Shown: positions 21,247 to 29,386, counted from the first letter of the stretch. The stretch: 34,265 bases of DNA from JAGVVZ01 sp964372465 (GCA_964372465.1 CAYJRA010000007.1:1-34265), one strand, 5' to 3'. A program made the numbers and translations. Notes: generated by a model from the sequence alone, not told the origin.

Positions 21247-21948
21247 TTACTTCTTTCTCTTACCCATTCTTCTTGGAGACAAAGAACCAACTTTTCTTCC
21301 TGGAGGCGCATGTCTTGAAACGCTCTTAGGAATGCCGGGCTTTGTTTTACCACCGAAAGGATGGTCCACAGGACTCATAGCAACGCCACTAACTCTTGGA
21401 TATAGCTTGCCCCGCTTTCTCAAAGCGATGTACTTCGTGCCTGCTTTAACCCACGGCTTGTTCTTTCTTCCAGAGCCTGCTGGGATGCCTACTGTAGCTA
21501 AGCAGTTCTCATTCATCTCCCTGATCTTACCTGAGGGGAAGGATATCCTTACCCTGTCTTTCATCTTACCCATTATAGTAGCGCAACTTCCAGAACTTCT
21601 GCAGAACTTGGGACCGGAACCTGGGTGTGTTTCAATGCCAAAAACAGTCATACCATCAGGGATTTGACCGAGAGGCAACACACTGCCAAGATCAAGCCCC
21701 GACCAGTATTTCATCGTGTCGCCTACTTTCACACCTTCTGGGGCTATGTGCAACTTTTGAACGCCATCGGAAAATTTAACAACAGCTAGAGGGGTGTTTC
21801 TCCCTTGATCATGAATAATATCAACTATCAAACCCGATGAAATGTTTTTGGATAAATAATATTCAGCCTTGCCAGCATATCTATGAGAAGGAGCTCTGTA
21901 TCTCGGCCCGCCTTTCCCTCTTGCTCTCTGAATAATTCTTTTACCCAT
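21247..21948 (-). CDS. rpl2: 50S ribosomal protein uL2
   Basis: uL2 supports the peptidyl-transferase centre and subunit joining. The 233 residues include GKRIIQRARGKGGPRYRAPS, the SCATIMGKMKDRVRISFPSG segment, and RVSGVAMSPVDHPFGGKTKP. The conserved histidine before PFGGK is present. TTAGGTG precedes the ATG. It follows uL23 with 9 bp. Confidence 0.98.
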   Translation of the reverse strand: MGKRIIQRARGKGGPRYRAPSHRYAGKAEYYLSKNISSGLIVDIIHDQGRNTPLAVVKFSDGVQKLHIAPEGVKVGDTMKYWSGLDLGSVLPLGQIPDGMTVFGIETHPGSGPKFCRSSGSCATIMGKMKDRVRISFPSGKIREMNENCLATVGIPAGSGRKNKPWVKAGTKYIALRKRGKLYPRVSGVAMSPVDHPFGGKTKPGIPKSVSRHAPPGRKVGSLSPRRMGKRKK

Positions 21949-21957
21949 TTAAGACAC

Positions 21958-22218
21958 CTAAATCATTCCCAATTTAACCGCAACGTCTGCCGCCTGATAT
22001 TCCTTTTTCAACTTGACGAACGCCTTCTTTCTCCCTTCTCTTGTTATTGAAGTATTAATTTTCTCTACCTTGACCTTAAATAACTCTTCAAACGCCTTTT
22101 TTATCTCTTCTTTTTTAACGTTCCTGTCTACAACAAAGACAATCTTATTCTCTTTCTCGACTAGGGCAACATTCTTCTCTGTCATATGCGGATATTTTAG
22201 CACATCATATACACTCAT
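21958..22218 (-). CDS. rpl23: 50S ribosomal protein uL23
   Basis: uL23 forms the docking site for signal recognition particle at the tunnel exit. The 86 residues start MSVYDVLKYPHMTEKNVALV and continue NKIVFVVDRNVKKEEIKKAF, then VEKINTSITREGRKKAFVKL. I use ATG 22218, which shares one base with the uL4 stop (TAATG) and has AAAGGTG upstream; the frame stays open for 13 more codons. Confidence 0.97.
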   Translation of the reverse strand: MSVYDVLKYPHMTEKNVALVEKENKIVFVVDRNVKKEEIKKAFEELFKVKVEKINTSITREGRKKAFVKLKKEYQAADVAVKLGMI

Positions 22219-23012
22219 TAAAACACCTTTAGTTTCTCTACTGCGGATTTTGACCATAAGGTAAGCCTGCCAGCACTTGCACCCGGTGCCAATATCTCTG
22301 TATTAAGATCGCTTACATTTACTACATTAACGCCCGGTAGATTGACAGCAGCTTTGCTTATCCCTTTATCATCAGATATCACCATCAGCGGTCCAATTTT
22401 TTTCTTATATCTTCTTCCCCTCAACTTCCCTATGCCGGATCTTTCCTTCTTAATTTTGCATCTTTCCAGCTCATCTTTCAAACCCAACGATAATAGAAGC
22501 TTCTCGAAATCCTTCGTTCTCTTTATCTCTTGAACATCATCTTCTAGAATTAAAGGTAATTCACTTAAACCATTGACTTTGTGCCCTCTTTCTTGTACTA
22601 GATTCTTGTTAGCCGTAGCAGCTATTGCAGACTTTAATGCTAACACATCTTCCTTCCTGTTTATTGTCAATTCCCATATTTTCTCGGTTCTTGGCGGGTG
22701 TGCTCTTCTACCTTTGACTGTCTGGGGGACTTCTTTTGCTTTGAAAGACATGTGGGGGGATGTATTATGCACACGCGGCATCCTGGCCATATTCTTATTC
22801 ATCATAGAATATCTATAATGCCTTTTGGCGTGATAGTGAGCAGATGTCCTCATGCCGGCCATAATATCTGTGCCGTAAGGCTGTCTCTTGGAGCTCTGTA
22901 ATGTCAGCACTGATCTTTTAATCAGGTCTGGCCTGAATGGAGAATCAAATACGCTGGGAAGATCGATCTTGCTCTTCGCTCTCCCGTCTTTGCTATAAAC
23001 ATTAATCTTCAT
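22218..23012 (-). CDS. rpl4: 50S ribosomal protein uL4
   Basis: uL4 reaches into the exit tunnel. The 264 residues include VFDSPFRPDLIKRSVLTLQS, KRQPYGTDIMAGMRTSAHYH and MPRVHNTSPHMSFKAKEVPQ (tunnel loop), then GRRAHPPRTEKIWELTINRK, and end KLKVF. GTGATGAT precedes the start. It lies 4 bp after uL3. Confidence 0.98.
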   Translation of the reverse strand: MKINVYSKDGRAKSKIDLPSVFDSPFRPDLIKRSVLTLQSSKRQPYGTDIMAGMRTSAHYHAKRHYRYSMMNKNMARMPRVHNTSPHMSFKAKEVPQTVKGRRAHPPRTEKIWELTINRKEDVLALKSAIAATANKNLVQERGHKVNGLSELPLILEDDVQEIKRTKDFEKLLLSLGLKDELERCKIKKERSGIGKLRGRRYKKKIGPLMVISDDKGISKAAVNLPGVNVVNVSDLNTEILAPGASAGRLTLWSKSAVEKLKVF

Positions 23013-23016
23013 ATCA

Positions 23017-23994
23017 TCACTTCTTAATTTCTTTGACCTCGAATAATAAAAACGACGTTTTGGGAGGTCTTAATGCATGTCTCATTAATATCAGCCTCTT
23101 TCTAGGGCCTGGAATGGAGCCTTCAAGTAGGATGTAATTGCTTCGAACAATGCCATAATTTGTAAAACCGGAAGAAGGATTTATCTCTTCAGACTTATCG
23201 CCTATCTTGACAACACGTTTGTTAAATTCTGTTCTTCTGAAGAAGCCGAACTGTCCTGCCTGTGGAATCGTCCATCTTACTCTCCTCGGAGTCTGCGGTC
23301 CCAAAGTACCTATGTGTCTTCTTCTCTTTGCCGCCTTCCTGATTTGAATTTTAACACCCCACCTTTTGACAACTCCCTGTGTGCCAAATCCTCTTGTGAC
23401 AGCAGAAACATCAATATATTCACCGTCTTTGAATATTTCATTTATTTTGACCTCTCTTCCCAAAAGCCCTCTGGCATAATTGATTTTATCCTTGGTTGAA
23501 CCGCCGACAGCCAGCTCAAATATTTCTGGTGTTTTTTTGCCCAATCCTGATGCGTTGGGCTGCGTTCTCACTAAAATTACAACATCTGAAATCTTATCAA
23601 GATTCTTATCTACTTCATCAAATTTTGAAGCTACATGGCTGGCAGGCTTTACCTTTCTTGGGAGAAACCTATCCTTTTTGGTGTTTTCATCCCATATCTC
23701 CGTTAGAATTTTATTCCCATTGTGGGTTGATGTGTAAAATCTGACGCCAAGAACTTTTATGGGAGGACAGTCCAAAACTGTGACAGGAATAGATATCTGC
23801 TCACCTTTGGTGGGCGAGGTTTTTCTGGAATCCACGGCAACAACTTGAGTCATACCTGCTTTATAACCAGCAAAACCCAGAACTTTCGTAGCATCAATAT
23901 TGGGCCATCTGTTTATGTGAGGATAAATTCTTTTTGCCCTTTTCTTAGGAACATACGCCAATGAGCCTCTTCTTGGTCTTCTTGTTGCTGGCAT
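23017..23994 (-). CDS. rpl3: 50S ribosomal protein uL3
   Basis: uL3 is an early assembly protein near the peptidyl-transferase centre and the first gene of this cluster. The 325 residues show RRPRRGSLAYVPKKRAKRIY, FAGYKAGMTQVVAVDSRKTS, DVSAVTRGFGTQGVVKRWGV, RRHIGTLGPQTPRRVRWTIP and QAGQFGFFRRTEFNKRV. The promoter must lie in the 101 bp between here and the Maf gene upstream on the same strand. Confidence 0.98.
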   Translation of the reverse strand: MPATRRPRRGSLAYVPKKRAKRIYPHINRWPNIDATKVLGFAGYKAGMTQVVAVDSRKTSPTKGEQISIPVTVLDCPPIKVLGVRFYTSTHNGNKILTEIWDENTKKDRFLPRKVKPASHVASKFDEVDKNLDKISDVVILVRTQPNASGLGKKTPEIFELAVGGSTKDKINYARGLLGREVKINEIFKDGEYIDVSAVTRGFGTQGVVKRWGVKIQIRKAAKRRRHIGTLGPQTPRRVRWTIPQAGQFGFFRRTEFNKRVVKIGDKSEEINPSSGFTNYGIVRSNYILLEGSIPGPRKRLILMRHALRPPKTSFLLFEVKEIKK

Positions 23995-24095
23995 TTAACA
24001 TCACGTCTGACATATATTTACTCTAAGAATTTATGATGCAAGGCTTAATAAGGTTTTCTTTTATTGAAATATCTCCTTTTGCTAAATTTATAATC

Positions 24096-24674
24096 TTAAC
24101 TCATCCATTTTGGCTGTATTCCAAATTCTTTCAAATGATTTGAAATTTCATAAACAGGCAAGCCAGCAACTGTGTATGAATTGCCTTTAACGTATTCAAC
24201 AAAGACTGAAAATTTTTTCAAATGAAAAAATCCACCGGCTCCGCCAAATCCCTCTTGCGTTACAATATATGATTCAATTTCCTTATCAGTCAGCTTTTTT
24301 ATTTTAAGAATAGTTTTTGCGTGGCCAACAACTCTCTTTTTGGAATCAGTTATAGCATATCCAGCTATCGCTGTACATTCTCTTCCACTTAAGATTTTCA
24401 ACATCTCTCTTGACTTTTCTTCATTCAATGGTTTGCCCAATAGTTTGCCATCTATAATTATCATTAAATCTGCCCCCATAACCACGGCATCTTTATTTCT
24501 TGCTGCCACATCCTCTGCCTTTTTTAATGCCAACTTTTCAACATATTCTTCTGGTGACTTGTATTCATCTATTATCTCTTCTACATCACTGGGAACTATC
24601 TCAAATTCGTATCCCGCTCTTTCCAATATTTCTTTCCTGCTGGCAGAGCTAGACGCTAAAATTAGCTTTTTCAT
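24096..24674 (-). CDS. maf: Maf/HAM1-fold nucleotide pyrophosphatase
   Basis: Maf proteins hydrolyse non-canonical or pyrimidine nucleoside triphosphates. Hallmarks are LILASSSASRKEILERAGYE with the SxSxxR motif, GADLMIIIDGKLLGKPLNEE, GRECTAIAGYAI, and the tail YTVAGLPVYEI. The usual aspartate of VxxADT is seen in VVMGADLM. The length (192 aa) is normal. It diverges from the HIT-fold gene with a 44-bp spacer. Confidence 0.93.
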   Translation of the reverse strand: MKKLILASSSASRKEILERAGYEFEIVPSDVEEIIDEYKSPEEYVEKLALKKAEDVAARNKDAVVMGADLMIIIDGKLLGKPLNEEKSREMLKILSGRECTAIAGYAITDSKKRVVGHAKTILKIKKLTDKEIESYIVTQEGFGGAGGFFHLKKFSVFVEYVKGNSYTVAGLPVYEISNHLKEFGIQPKWMS

Positions 24675-24718
24675 AATATTTGTTAAAGATTCAAAACTAT
24701 ATAATTACTATTAATATT

Positions 24719-25276
24719 ATGAACGAGTGTATTTTTTGTGCAATTGTAAAGAAGATAGTTAAAAGTAGGGTCGTGCATGAAGATGATACAGCAGTAGCAG
24801 TATTGGATATTACACCGAAATCAAAGGGTATGTGCTTAGTGATACCGAAAAAACACTTTGAATTTTCAGACCAGGATGTTGAAACTTCAGTAAAAACATT
24901 TAAATCAGCATTAGTAGTTGCACAAAAGATTAAAATTGCATTGAATCCGCTCACGATTTTCTTTGCATCTATGCAAGCACAGGTTCCTCATTTCAATATA
25001 AGAGTCTATCCGGTTTATGAAAATCAAATACCATTGGTAGAGAATAGACCAATAGAAACTAATGATAAAGAAATGGATGAGATCGCTAAAAAAATTAAAG
25101 GTGTTGGGATCTCTTCATCTGAAGAAATACAGAATGAGGAAGTAGTTGAAGAAGAACCGGAAGAGGTTATTGAAGTGGAGAAAGAAGTGGTCAACAATGA
25201 AGAAGAAGATAAAAAAGTGGATAAAGAAAAAGAAGATAAAAAATTTTGGTTCAAAAAATCTTTTGAAACAGCCTGA
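24719..25276 (+). CDS. HIT-fold protein lacking the catalytic histidine triad, with acidic tail
   Basis: The N-terminal 115 residues are a HIT domain: NECIFCAIVKK with the usual CxFC start, AVLDITPKSKGMCLVIPKKH, then VPHFNIRVYP where the HxHxHxx triad belongs. Only the first His remains; the second, the nucleophile in HINT-type hydrolases, is Asn and the third is Arg. Hydrolase activity is therefore unlikely, though nucleotide binding may survive. Residues about 120-185 are a highly charged Glu/Lys tail. ATG 24719 fits the conserved start; the frame runs 13 codons further upstream. It is followed at 6 bp by a PF04008 gene. Confidence 0.85.
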   Translation: MNECIFCAIVKKIVKSRVVHEDDTAVAVLDITPKSKGMCLVIPKKHFEFSDQDVETSVKTFKSALVVAQKIKIALNPLTIFFASMQAQVPHFNIRVYPVYENQIPLVENRPIETNDKEMDEIAKKIKGVGISSSEEIQNEEVVEEEPEEVIEVEKEVVNNEEEDKKVDKEKEDKKFWFKKSFETA

Positions 25277-25282
25277 GGTGAT

Positions 25283-25780
25283 ATGATGAAAATGGATATC
25301 GAAGTTGTAAATGTTCTGGAAGAAAAGGGAAAATATGAAGTGATTATAGGCCAGGGAAATTTCTCTGTTTTAACTGTAGATGACTTGTACATGCTTTTGA
25401 AAAAAACCGCCGGTAAAGGAGAATTTGCAATTGCGATGAACGAGTCAGATCCAAAACTAGTGAGAGTCAATGGCACTAATGAAGAATTGAAAAAACTTGC
25501 AGCTGAAGCAGCATTAAAAATTGGTGCCGGGCATTGTTTTGTAATATTCATGAAAGATGTCTATCCGATAAATGTATTGACTGACCTAAAGCATTATCCA
25601 ACCGTATGCAATATCTATGTTGCTACATCAAACAGACTTCAAGTATTAACGGCAAAAACTGATTTGGGAAAATCAATTATCGGAGTTGTTGATGGATATA
25701 CAATGGAAAATATTGAAAATGAAGAACAGAAGAAACAGAGGAGAGACTTAGTCAATAAAATTGGATTTGGGTTGCCATAG
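25283..25780 (+). CDS. Adenosine-specific kinase family protein (PF04008/DUF355)
   Basis: The 165 residues match the small PF04008 family named after an archaeal adenosine-binding member. Shared features are YEVIIGQGNFSVLTVDDLYM, FAIAMNESDPKLVRVNGTNE, IGAGHCFVIFMKDVYPINVL and VCNIYVATSNRLQVL, plus GVVDGYT. Enzymatic activity of the family is not well established. GAGGTGAT directly precedes the clustered starts (25283, 25286, 25292). The operon with the HIT-fold gene places two nucleotide-related proteins together. Confidence 0.85.
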   Translation: MMKMDIEVVNVLEEKGKYEVIIGQGNFSVLTVDDLYMLLKKTAGKGEFAIAMNESDPKLVRVNGTNEELKKLAAEAALKIGAGHCFVIFMKDVYPINVLTDLKHYPTVCNIYVATSNRLQVLTAKTDLGKSIIGVVDGYTMENIENEEQKKQRRDLVNKIGFGLP

Positions 25781-25819
25781 AAACATTTTTGTAATTTAAT
25801 GTTTCATTCTATTAACAAC

Positions 25820-25891
25820 GCATCAGTGGTCCAGTGGCTAAGATCCTGGCCTTCCAAGCCAGTGACCCGGGTTCAAATCCCGGCTGATGCA
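25820..25891 (+). tRNA. tRNA-Gly (anticodon UCC)
   Basis: A 72-base cloverleaf. The acceptor stem is GCATCAG/CTGATGC with A as discriminator. The anticodon stem CTGGC/GCCAG encloses the loop CTTCCAA, giving anticodon TCC (Gly, GGA and GGG codons). The T arm is CCGGG-TTCAAAT-CCCGG. No intron and no encoded CCA. Confidence 0.95.
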
Positions 25892-25896
25892 TATTC

Positions 25897-26382
25897 TTAA
25901 TAATAAGGTTTTATTGGAGAATCGTGATAAAATTTTTGTAATGTCTGATAGTTAGTTACATATACGCATGCGGCACTAACCATAAGTATACCTAACATAG
26001 ATTCATACAAATCCTGCCTTAATCCTTTGATTTTTAATTGTTCAATAAATATTTCTTTATGTCTGGATACATAATTAATGTCCTTATTCATTTGTTTGTC
26101 TCCCTTATACAAATCACTAGATTTTCTAGATGCCTTTACTTCAACAAATAGAACAGCTAGTACATCAATACTCACATCAACATTTCTTCTACCATAAACA
26201 AAAATAAGATCTGGTTTTATGTGGTCATTTCCATATTCAAAATCTTCTTCCCTCAAAATAAAATGACAAACAGAATCTGATGGCAAAACAAATGACGAGC
26301 TCCTCATTAAATATTTGATAATATCATCATGATTGTATGAAGGTGCTTTTTTGTGTCGGTGTCTACTAAGTCCTTTTCCCAT
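25897..26382 (-). CDS. Putative PD-(D/E)XK nuclease-fold protein
   Basis: The centre of this roughly 161-residue protein reads HIKPDLIFVYG, then about 20 residues, then LFVEVKASRKSSDL. This is the PD...ExK signature of restriction-endonuclease-like nucleases, with Asp58, Glu81 and Lys83 from this start. After it come lysine-rich helices and a hydrophobic C-terminal helix (LGILMVSAACVYVTNY). The N-terminus is basic (KGLSRHRHKK). An in-frame TTG at 26403 would add seven residues. It follows a 285-residue gene of unknown function at very close spacing, so the two probably act together. Exact family not recognised; the fold call rests on the motif and spacing. Confidence 0.6.
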   Translation of the reverse strand: MGKGLSRHRHKKAPSYNHDDIIKYLMRSSSFVLPSDSVCHFILREEDFEYGNDHIKPDLIFVYGRRNVDVSIDVLAVLFVEVKASRKSSDLYKGDKQMNKDINYVSRHKEIFIEQLKIKGLRQDLYESMLGILMVSAACVYVTNYQTLQKFYHDSPIKPYY

Positions 26383-26406
26383 GGAAATTTCATTCCAAAA
26401 CAACCT

Positions 26407-27264
26407 TTAATTCTTTACTGCAAGTAATTGTCCATTGATACAATCTGATACAGACCACGGATCATAACCAAATCTTCTTGTTTCACTAAAAATCGTCTCC
26501 CAAAAATATTTCAAGTTATCGGGTCTATAATAAGTAGGTCTATCTGATCCTCTAATTAAATTAGATTTAGATAACACAGCTCTTGGTTTTTGAGTTTCTG
26601 AGCCTATTTTATCTTCAGATAATTTAAAAATCATTCTTTGTTCTGCTATTACCTTATCATGAATAATATTTCTACCTGTTTCAATTATAATCGTTCCATC
26701 ATCAAGTTTCATATATAATCTTGCTCCATATTGAGGAATGAGATAATCATAAAATGGTGCAATTCTACCATCAGTGAATCTGAAATGAGCTTGTGAACCC
26801 CATTTTGAATCCCAAGATAAAACTTGAATAAGATCTTTGCCTTCATATAAATTTCTGGCTAATTGTTGAAATTCTTCTGTTAGTTTTATTGATGGTTTCT
26901 GACCTCCATTAAAAACTCCACAATATTCTTTCCCAGAGGAAAAAGATCCTATAAGCTCAACCATAGAATCCGCTGTTGGACAAGCTTTATGAAGTTGGTC
27001 CAAAACTAACGGACCTAATTCTCTTATTGGAATTTCAGCATAGTTTATGCGTATTTCTTCTGTTTTATATCTGGCGTTTACGCCTCGACCAGTTACATAT
27101 CCAGGTACAAGAATACGAAACCCATCCCTTGCTGGCACATAATCACCATCCAAAAGACCTTCAAAAATGCAAAGTAGTGAGTTTTTTTCAACAATAGTAT
27201 ATTGGAAATAAGGTACACTAACACCACTTCTCACCCCAATACAAGGATGGTAAACATTTCCCAT
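26407..27264 (-). CDS. Hypothetical protein, operon partner of the nuclease-like gene
   Basis: A 285-residue soluble protein with no signal peptide or clear membrane helix. The sequence is rich in beta-forming segments (YMKLDDGTIIIETGRNIIHD) and includes a Lys/Ser/Gly-rich portion near the middle (IGSFSSGKEYCGVFNGGQKP) that is not a Walker motif. I cannot place it in a family. It lies directly upstream of the PD-(D/E)XK gene and shares its strand. Codon use is not visibly different from the neighbours. Confidence 0.6.
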   Translation of the reverse strand: MGNVYHPCIGVRSGVSVPYFQYTIVEKNSLLCIFEGLLDGDYVPARDGFRILVPGYVTGRGVNARYKTEEIRINYAEIPIRELGPLVLDQLHKACPTADSMVELIGSFSSGKEYCGVFNGGQKPSIKLTEEFQQLARNLYEGKDLIQVLSWDSKWGSQAHFRFTDGRIAPFYDYLIPQYGARLYMKLDDGTIIIETGRNIIHDKVIAEQRMIFKLSEDKIGSETQKPRAVLSKSNLIRGSDRPTYYRPDNLKYFWETIFSETRRFGYDPWSVSDCINGQLLAVKN

Positions 27265-27293
27265 TAGATCATCTAAAACAGAAAGAGAGAGAA

Positions 27294-27872
27294 TTAAAGA
27301 TTTAAATCTTGTTTTAAGTTTGATTCTTCTTCCAAAATAATTTTTTCATCGACTCTGGTAGACGGATGTTTCGGTCCAAGCAAATCACAAACTTCCGGCC
27401 CTTTGGAGATTTCAAATGTTCCTATTTCTTCTGCTACTTTAATTATATCATTTTTATCAAAACCAAGCAAAGGCCTCAAAACCGGGATTTTTACTGCCTT
27501 ATTTATGACAACCAAATTGTCCAAGGTCTGGCTAGACACTTGAGCTAAGTTTTCTCCAGTTATTAAAAAACTGCATCTTTCCTTTTTTGCAATTCTCTCA
27601 GCGATTTTATACATCAGCCTTTTTGACAGAACGAAATAATATTTGTGGATGCATTCCGTTGCAATTTCCTGATATTGTTTTGCAACATTAATCACATGCA
27701 GTTTTTCAATGCCAAGTTTTTCACATATTTTTTTACATTTCAATTCTGGGTTATTATCCGTTATGGGTTCAATAGAAAAATGAACTGCGATTAAATCTAC
27801 ACCCAATTTTTTCATCATATATCCAGCAACCGGGCTGTCGATTCCACCACTAAGCAACAATAACCCCCTCAT
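27294..27872 (-). CDS. thiI: ThiI-family tRNA sulfurtransferase core (PP-loop)
   Basis: ThiI makes 4-thiouridine at position 8 of tRNA. The 192 residues begin MRGLLLLSGGIDSPVAGYMM (PP-loop SGGIDS, 8-13) and carry LSKRLMYKIAERIAKK, FLITGENLAQVSSQTLDNLV, PVLRPLLGFDKNDIIKVAEE and PEVCDLLGPKHPSTRV, where Cys matches the region of the sulfur-transfer cysteine in ThiI. ATG 27872 with GTGATATT upstream gives a protein without the usual N-terminal ferredoxin-like and THUMP domains. The frame is open into the N run, so a longer protein cannot be excluded. It may act with a separate THUMP protein. Confidence 0.8.
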   Translation of the reverse strand: MRGLLLLSGGIDSPVAGYMMKKLGVDLIAVHFSIEPITDNNPELKCKKICEKLGIEKLHVINVAKQYQEIATECIHKYYFVLSKRLMYKIAERIAKKERCSFLITGENLAQVSSQTLDNLVVINKAVKIPVLRPLLGFDKNDIIKVAEEIGTFEISKGPEVCDLLGPKHPSTRVDEKIILEEESNLKQDLNL

Positions 27873-27888
27873 AATATCACTTTTTATT

Positions 27889-27988
27889 NNNNNNNNNNNN
27901 NNNNNNNNNNNNNNNNNNNNNNNNNNNNNNNNNNNNNNNNNNNNNNNNNNNNNNNNNNNNNNNNNNNNNNNNNNNNNNNNNNNNNNNN
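27889..27988. other. Assembly gap of 100 N
   Basis: Exactly 100 undetermined bases, the conventional length for a scaffold join of unknown size. The true distance, and possibly the adjacency, of the two flanks is not established. Confidence 0.95.
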
Positions 27989-28060
27989 AATTTAGAATTA
28001 TACGAATTGTTAGCCTCAAACGGTAAGATTCATGATGAAATACTAGAAATAGTTAAATAA
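27989..28060 (+). CDS. Hypothetical protein, last 23 codons after the gap
   Basis: A frame open from the first base after the gap reads NLELYELLASNGKIHDEILE and IVK, ending in TAA at 28058-28060. It resembles the helical C-terminus of a soluble protein. Too little is visible to name it. It precedes uS8 by 64 bp on the same strand. Confidence 0.4.
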   Translation, partial: NLELYELLASNGKIHDEILEIVK

Positions 28061-28124
28061 AGCCAGAAAATAAAACTTTATTAAACTTTGCTAATAAAAC
28101 TATGTAAGTTTATAGGTGACAAAA

Positions 28125-28511
28125 ATGAGACAAGACACACTTGCGGATATGTTTTCGGTAGTCAAAAATGCAGAAAAAATTGGTAAAACAGAGTGCATAG
28201 CTCCCGTGTCCAGCCTAGCCAGGGAAGTCCTGAAAATCATGCAGAAGCACGACTACATAGGTGTTTTTGAGTTTATTGATGACGGAAGAGCGGGTAAATT
28301 TAAAATAGAGCTAAAAAACAGGATCAATGGATGCGGTGTAATAAAGCCAAGATACCCGGTAAAGGCTGGTGTGTTTGAAAAATTTGAAAAAAGATTCTTG
28401 CCTGCAAGGGGGTTCGGCGTCTTAATTCTAAGCACTACTTCTGGCATAATGACGCATGAAGAAGCAAAGGAAAAAAAGATTGGTGGGAGACTCATTGGGT
28501 ATATTTATTAA
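28125..28511 (+). CDS. rps8: 30S ribosomal protein uS8
   Basis: uS8 is a primary 16S rRNA-binding protein of the platform. The 128 residues include DTLADMFSVVKNAEKIGKTE, EVLKIMQKHDYIGVFEFIDD, KPRYPVKAGVFEKFEKRFLP and GVLILSTTSGIMTHEEAKEK. GGTGA lies 5 bp before ATG 28125. It opens the second half of the spc operon, separated from uS14 by 15 kb and strand; the spacer upstream (28061-28124) is AT-rich and likely holds the promoter. Confidence 0.98.
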   Translation: MRQDTLADMFSVVKNAEKIGKTECIAPVSSLAREVLKIMQKHDYIGVFEFIDDGRAGKFKIELKNRINGCGVIKPRYPVKAGVFEKFEKRFLPARGFGVLILSTTSGIMTHEEAKEKKIGGRLIGYIY

Positions 28512-28520
28512 GTGATCAAA

Positions 28521-29042
28521 ATGAAAAAAGAACTGTCTATTCCTGATGGAATTAATCTTGAAGTGGAAGATAAAAAAATTGCCGTTACCGGGAAAATGGG
28601 CAGACTCGAGAAAGAATTCAAATATTTTCATGATATAAACATAGCCAAGGAGAATGACAAACTGGTTGTATCGTCTGAATCTAATAAGAAGAAAGTCAAG
28701 GCGATGGTCGGAACCATCATCTCTCATGTGAAAAACCTGATTGGTGGTGTTTCGTCTGGTTATACTTATAGGCTAAAAGCCATCTATACGCACTTTCCAA
28801 TGACCGTAAAGGTTGAGGAAGACAAAGTAGTTATAAGCAATTTTATAGGTGAAAAAACAGACAGAACTGCTAAAATTCTTGATGGGGTCAAAGTTGAGAT
28901 AAATGGGCAGGATCTGACTGTGACAGGCAATGATATAGAGAAAGTTGCACAAACTGCTGCTAACATAGAAACAGCGACAAAAATTACCAAAAAGGACAGA
29001 AGAGTTTTCCAAGATATGATATGCATATTAAAAAAGGTGTAA
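28521..29042 (+). CDS. rpl6: 50S ribosomal protein uL6
   Basis: uL6 lies near the factor-binding site. The 173 residues show IPDGINLEVEDKKIAVTGKM, ISHVKNLIGGVSSGYTYRLK, FPMTVKVEEDKVVISNFIGE and RRVFQDMICILKKV. I start at ATG 28521, four bases after AGTGAT; a GTG at 28512 is in frame. Confidence 0.97.
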   Translation: MKKELSIPDGINLEVEDKKIAVTGKMGRLEKEFKYFHDINIAKENDKLVVSSESNKKKVKAMVGTIISHVKNLIGGVSSGYTYRLKAIYTHFPMTVKVEEDKVVISNFIGEKTDRTAKILDGVKVEINGQDLTVTGNDIEKVAQTAANIETATKITKKDRRVFQDMICILKKV

Positions 29043-29045
29043 ATA

Positions 29046-29381
29046 ATGAACCCAAAAAAGAAACCAAAATTTTTAAGGCAGGGGCAATATTTGAAAAGGG
29101 TTGGAAGTAAGTGGAGAAAACCAAGAGGGATTCACAGCAAATTAAGATTGAAGAAAAAAAGCAAAGGCAATATCCCCAATGTCGGATATATGGGTCCCAG
29201 AAACCTGCGCGGCTTGCACCCCTCAGGATTAAGAGAAAAAATCGTTGAAAATGTCAACCAATTATCAACCATTGATTCCAAAAAAGAAGCTGCCAGAATA
29301 TCATCAAAGGTTGGCGGAAGAAAAAGAAAAGAAATTCTTAAAAAGGCAGAAGAACTTAATTTGAAGGTATTAAACAAGTGA
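29046..29381 (+). CDS. rpl32e: 50S ribosomal protein eL32
   Basis: An archaeal/eukaryotic large-subunit protein. The 111 residues contain FLRQGQYLKRVGSKWRKPRG, IHSKLRLKKKSKGNIPNVGY and GPRNLRGLHPSGLREKIVEN, the family core. It lies 3 bp after uL6 and its end carries the Shine-Dalgarno of eL19. Confidence 0.95.
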   Translation: MNPKKKPKFLRQGQYLKRVGSKWRKPRGIHSKLRLKKKSKGNIPNVGYMGPRNLRGLHPSGLREKIVENVNQLSTIDSKKEAARISSKVGGRKRKEILKKAEELNLKVLNK

Positions 29382-29386
29382 TTATT

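Noticed and set aside
25024..25551. 175-codon open frame on the minus strand opposite the HIT-fold and PF04008 genes
   Set aside because: It is a Ser/Thr-rich antisense shadow of the Glu/Lys-rich tail and of a recognised family gene.
25820..27293. Integrated element at tRNA-Gly with direct repeats
   Set aside because: I looked for a copy of the tRNA 3' end (TTCAAATCCCGG) near the far end of the two-gene unit and found none; there is no integrase either.
27294..28019. Single 241-codon ThiI frame reading through the N run
   Set aside because: The part beyond 27888 is undetermined sequence, and the frame after the gap (27989-28019) is better explained by a plus-strand gene end.
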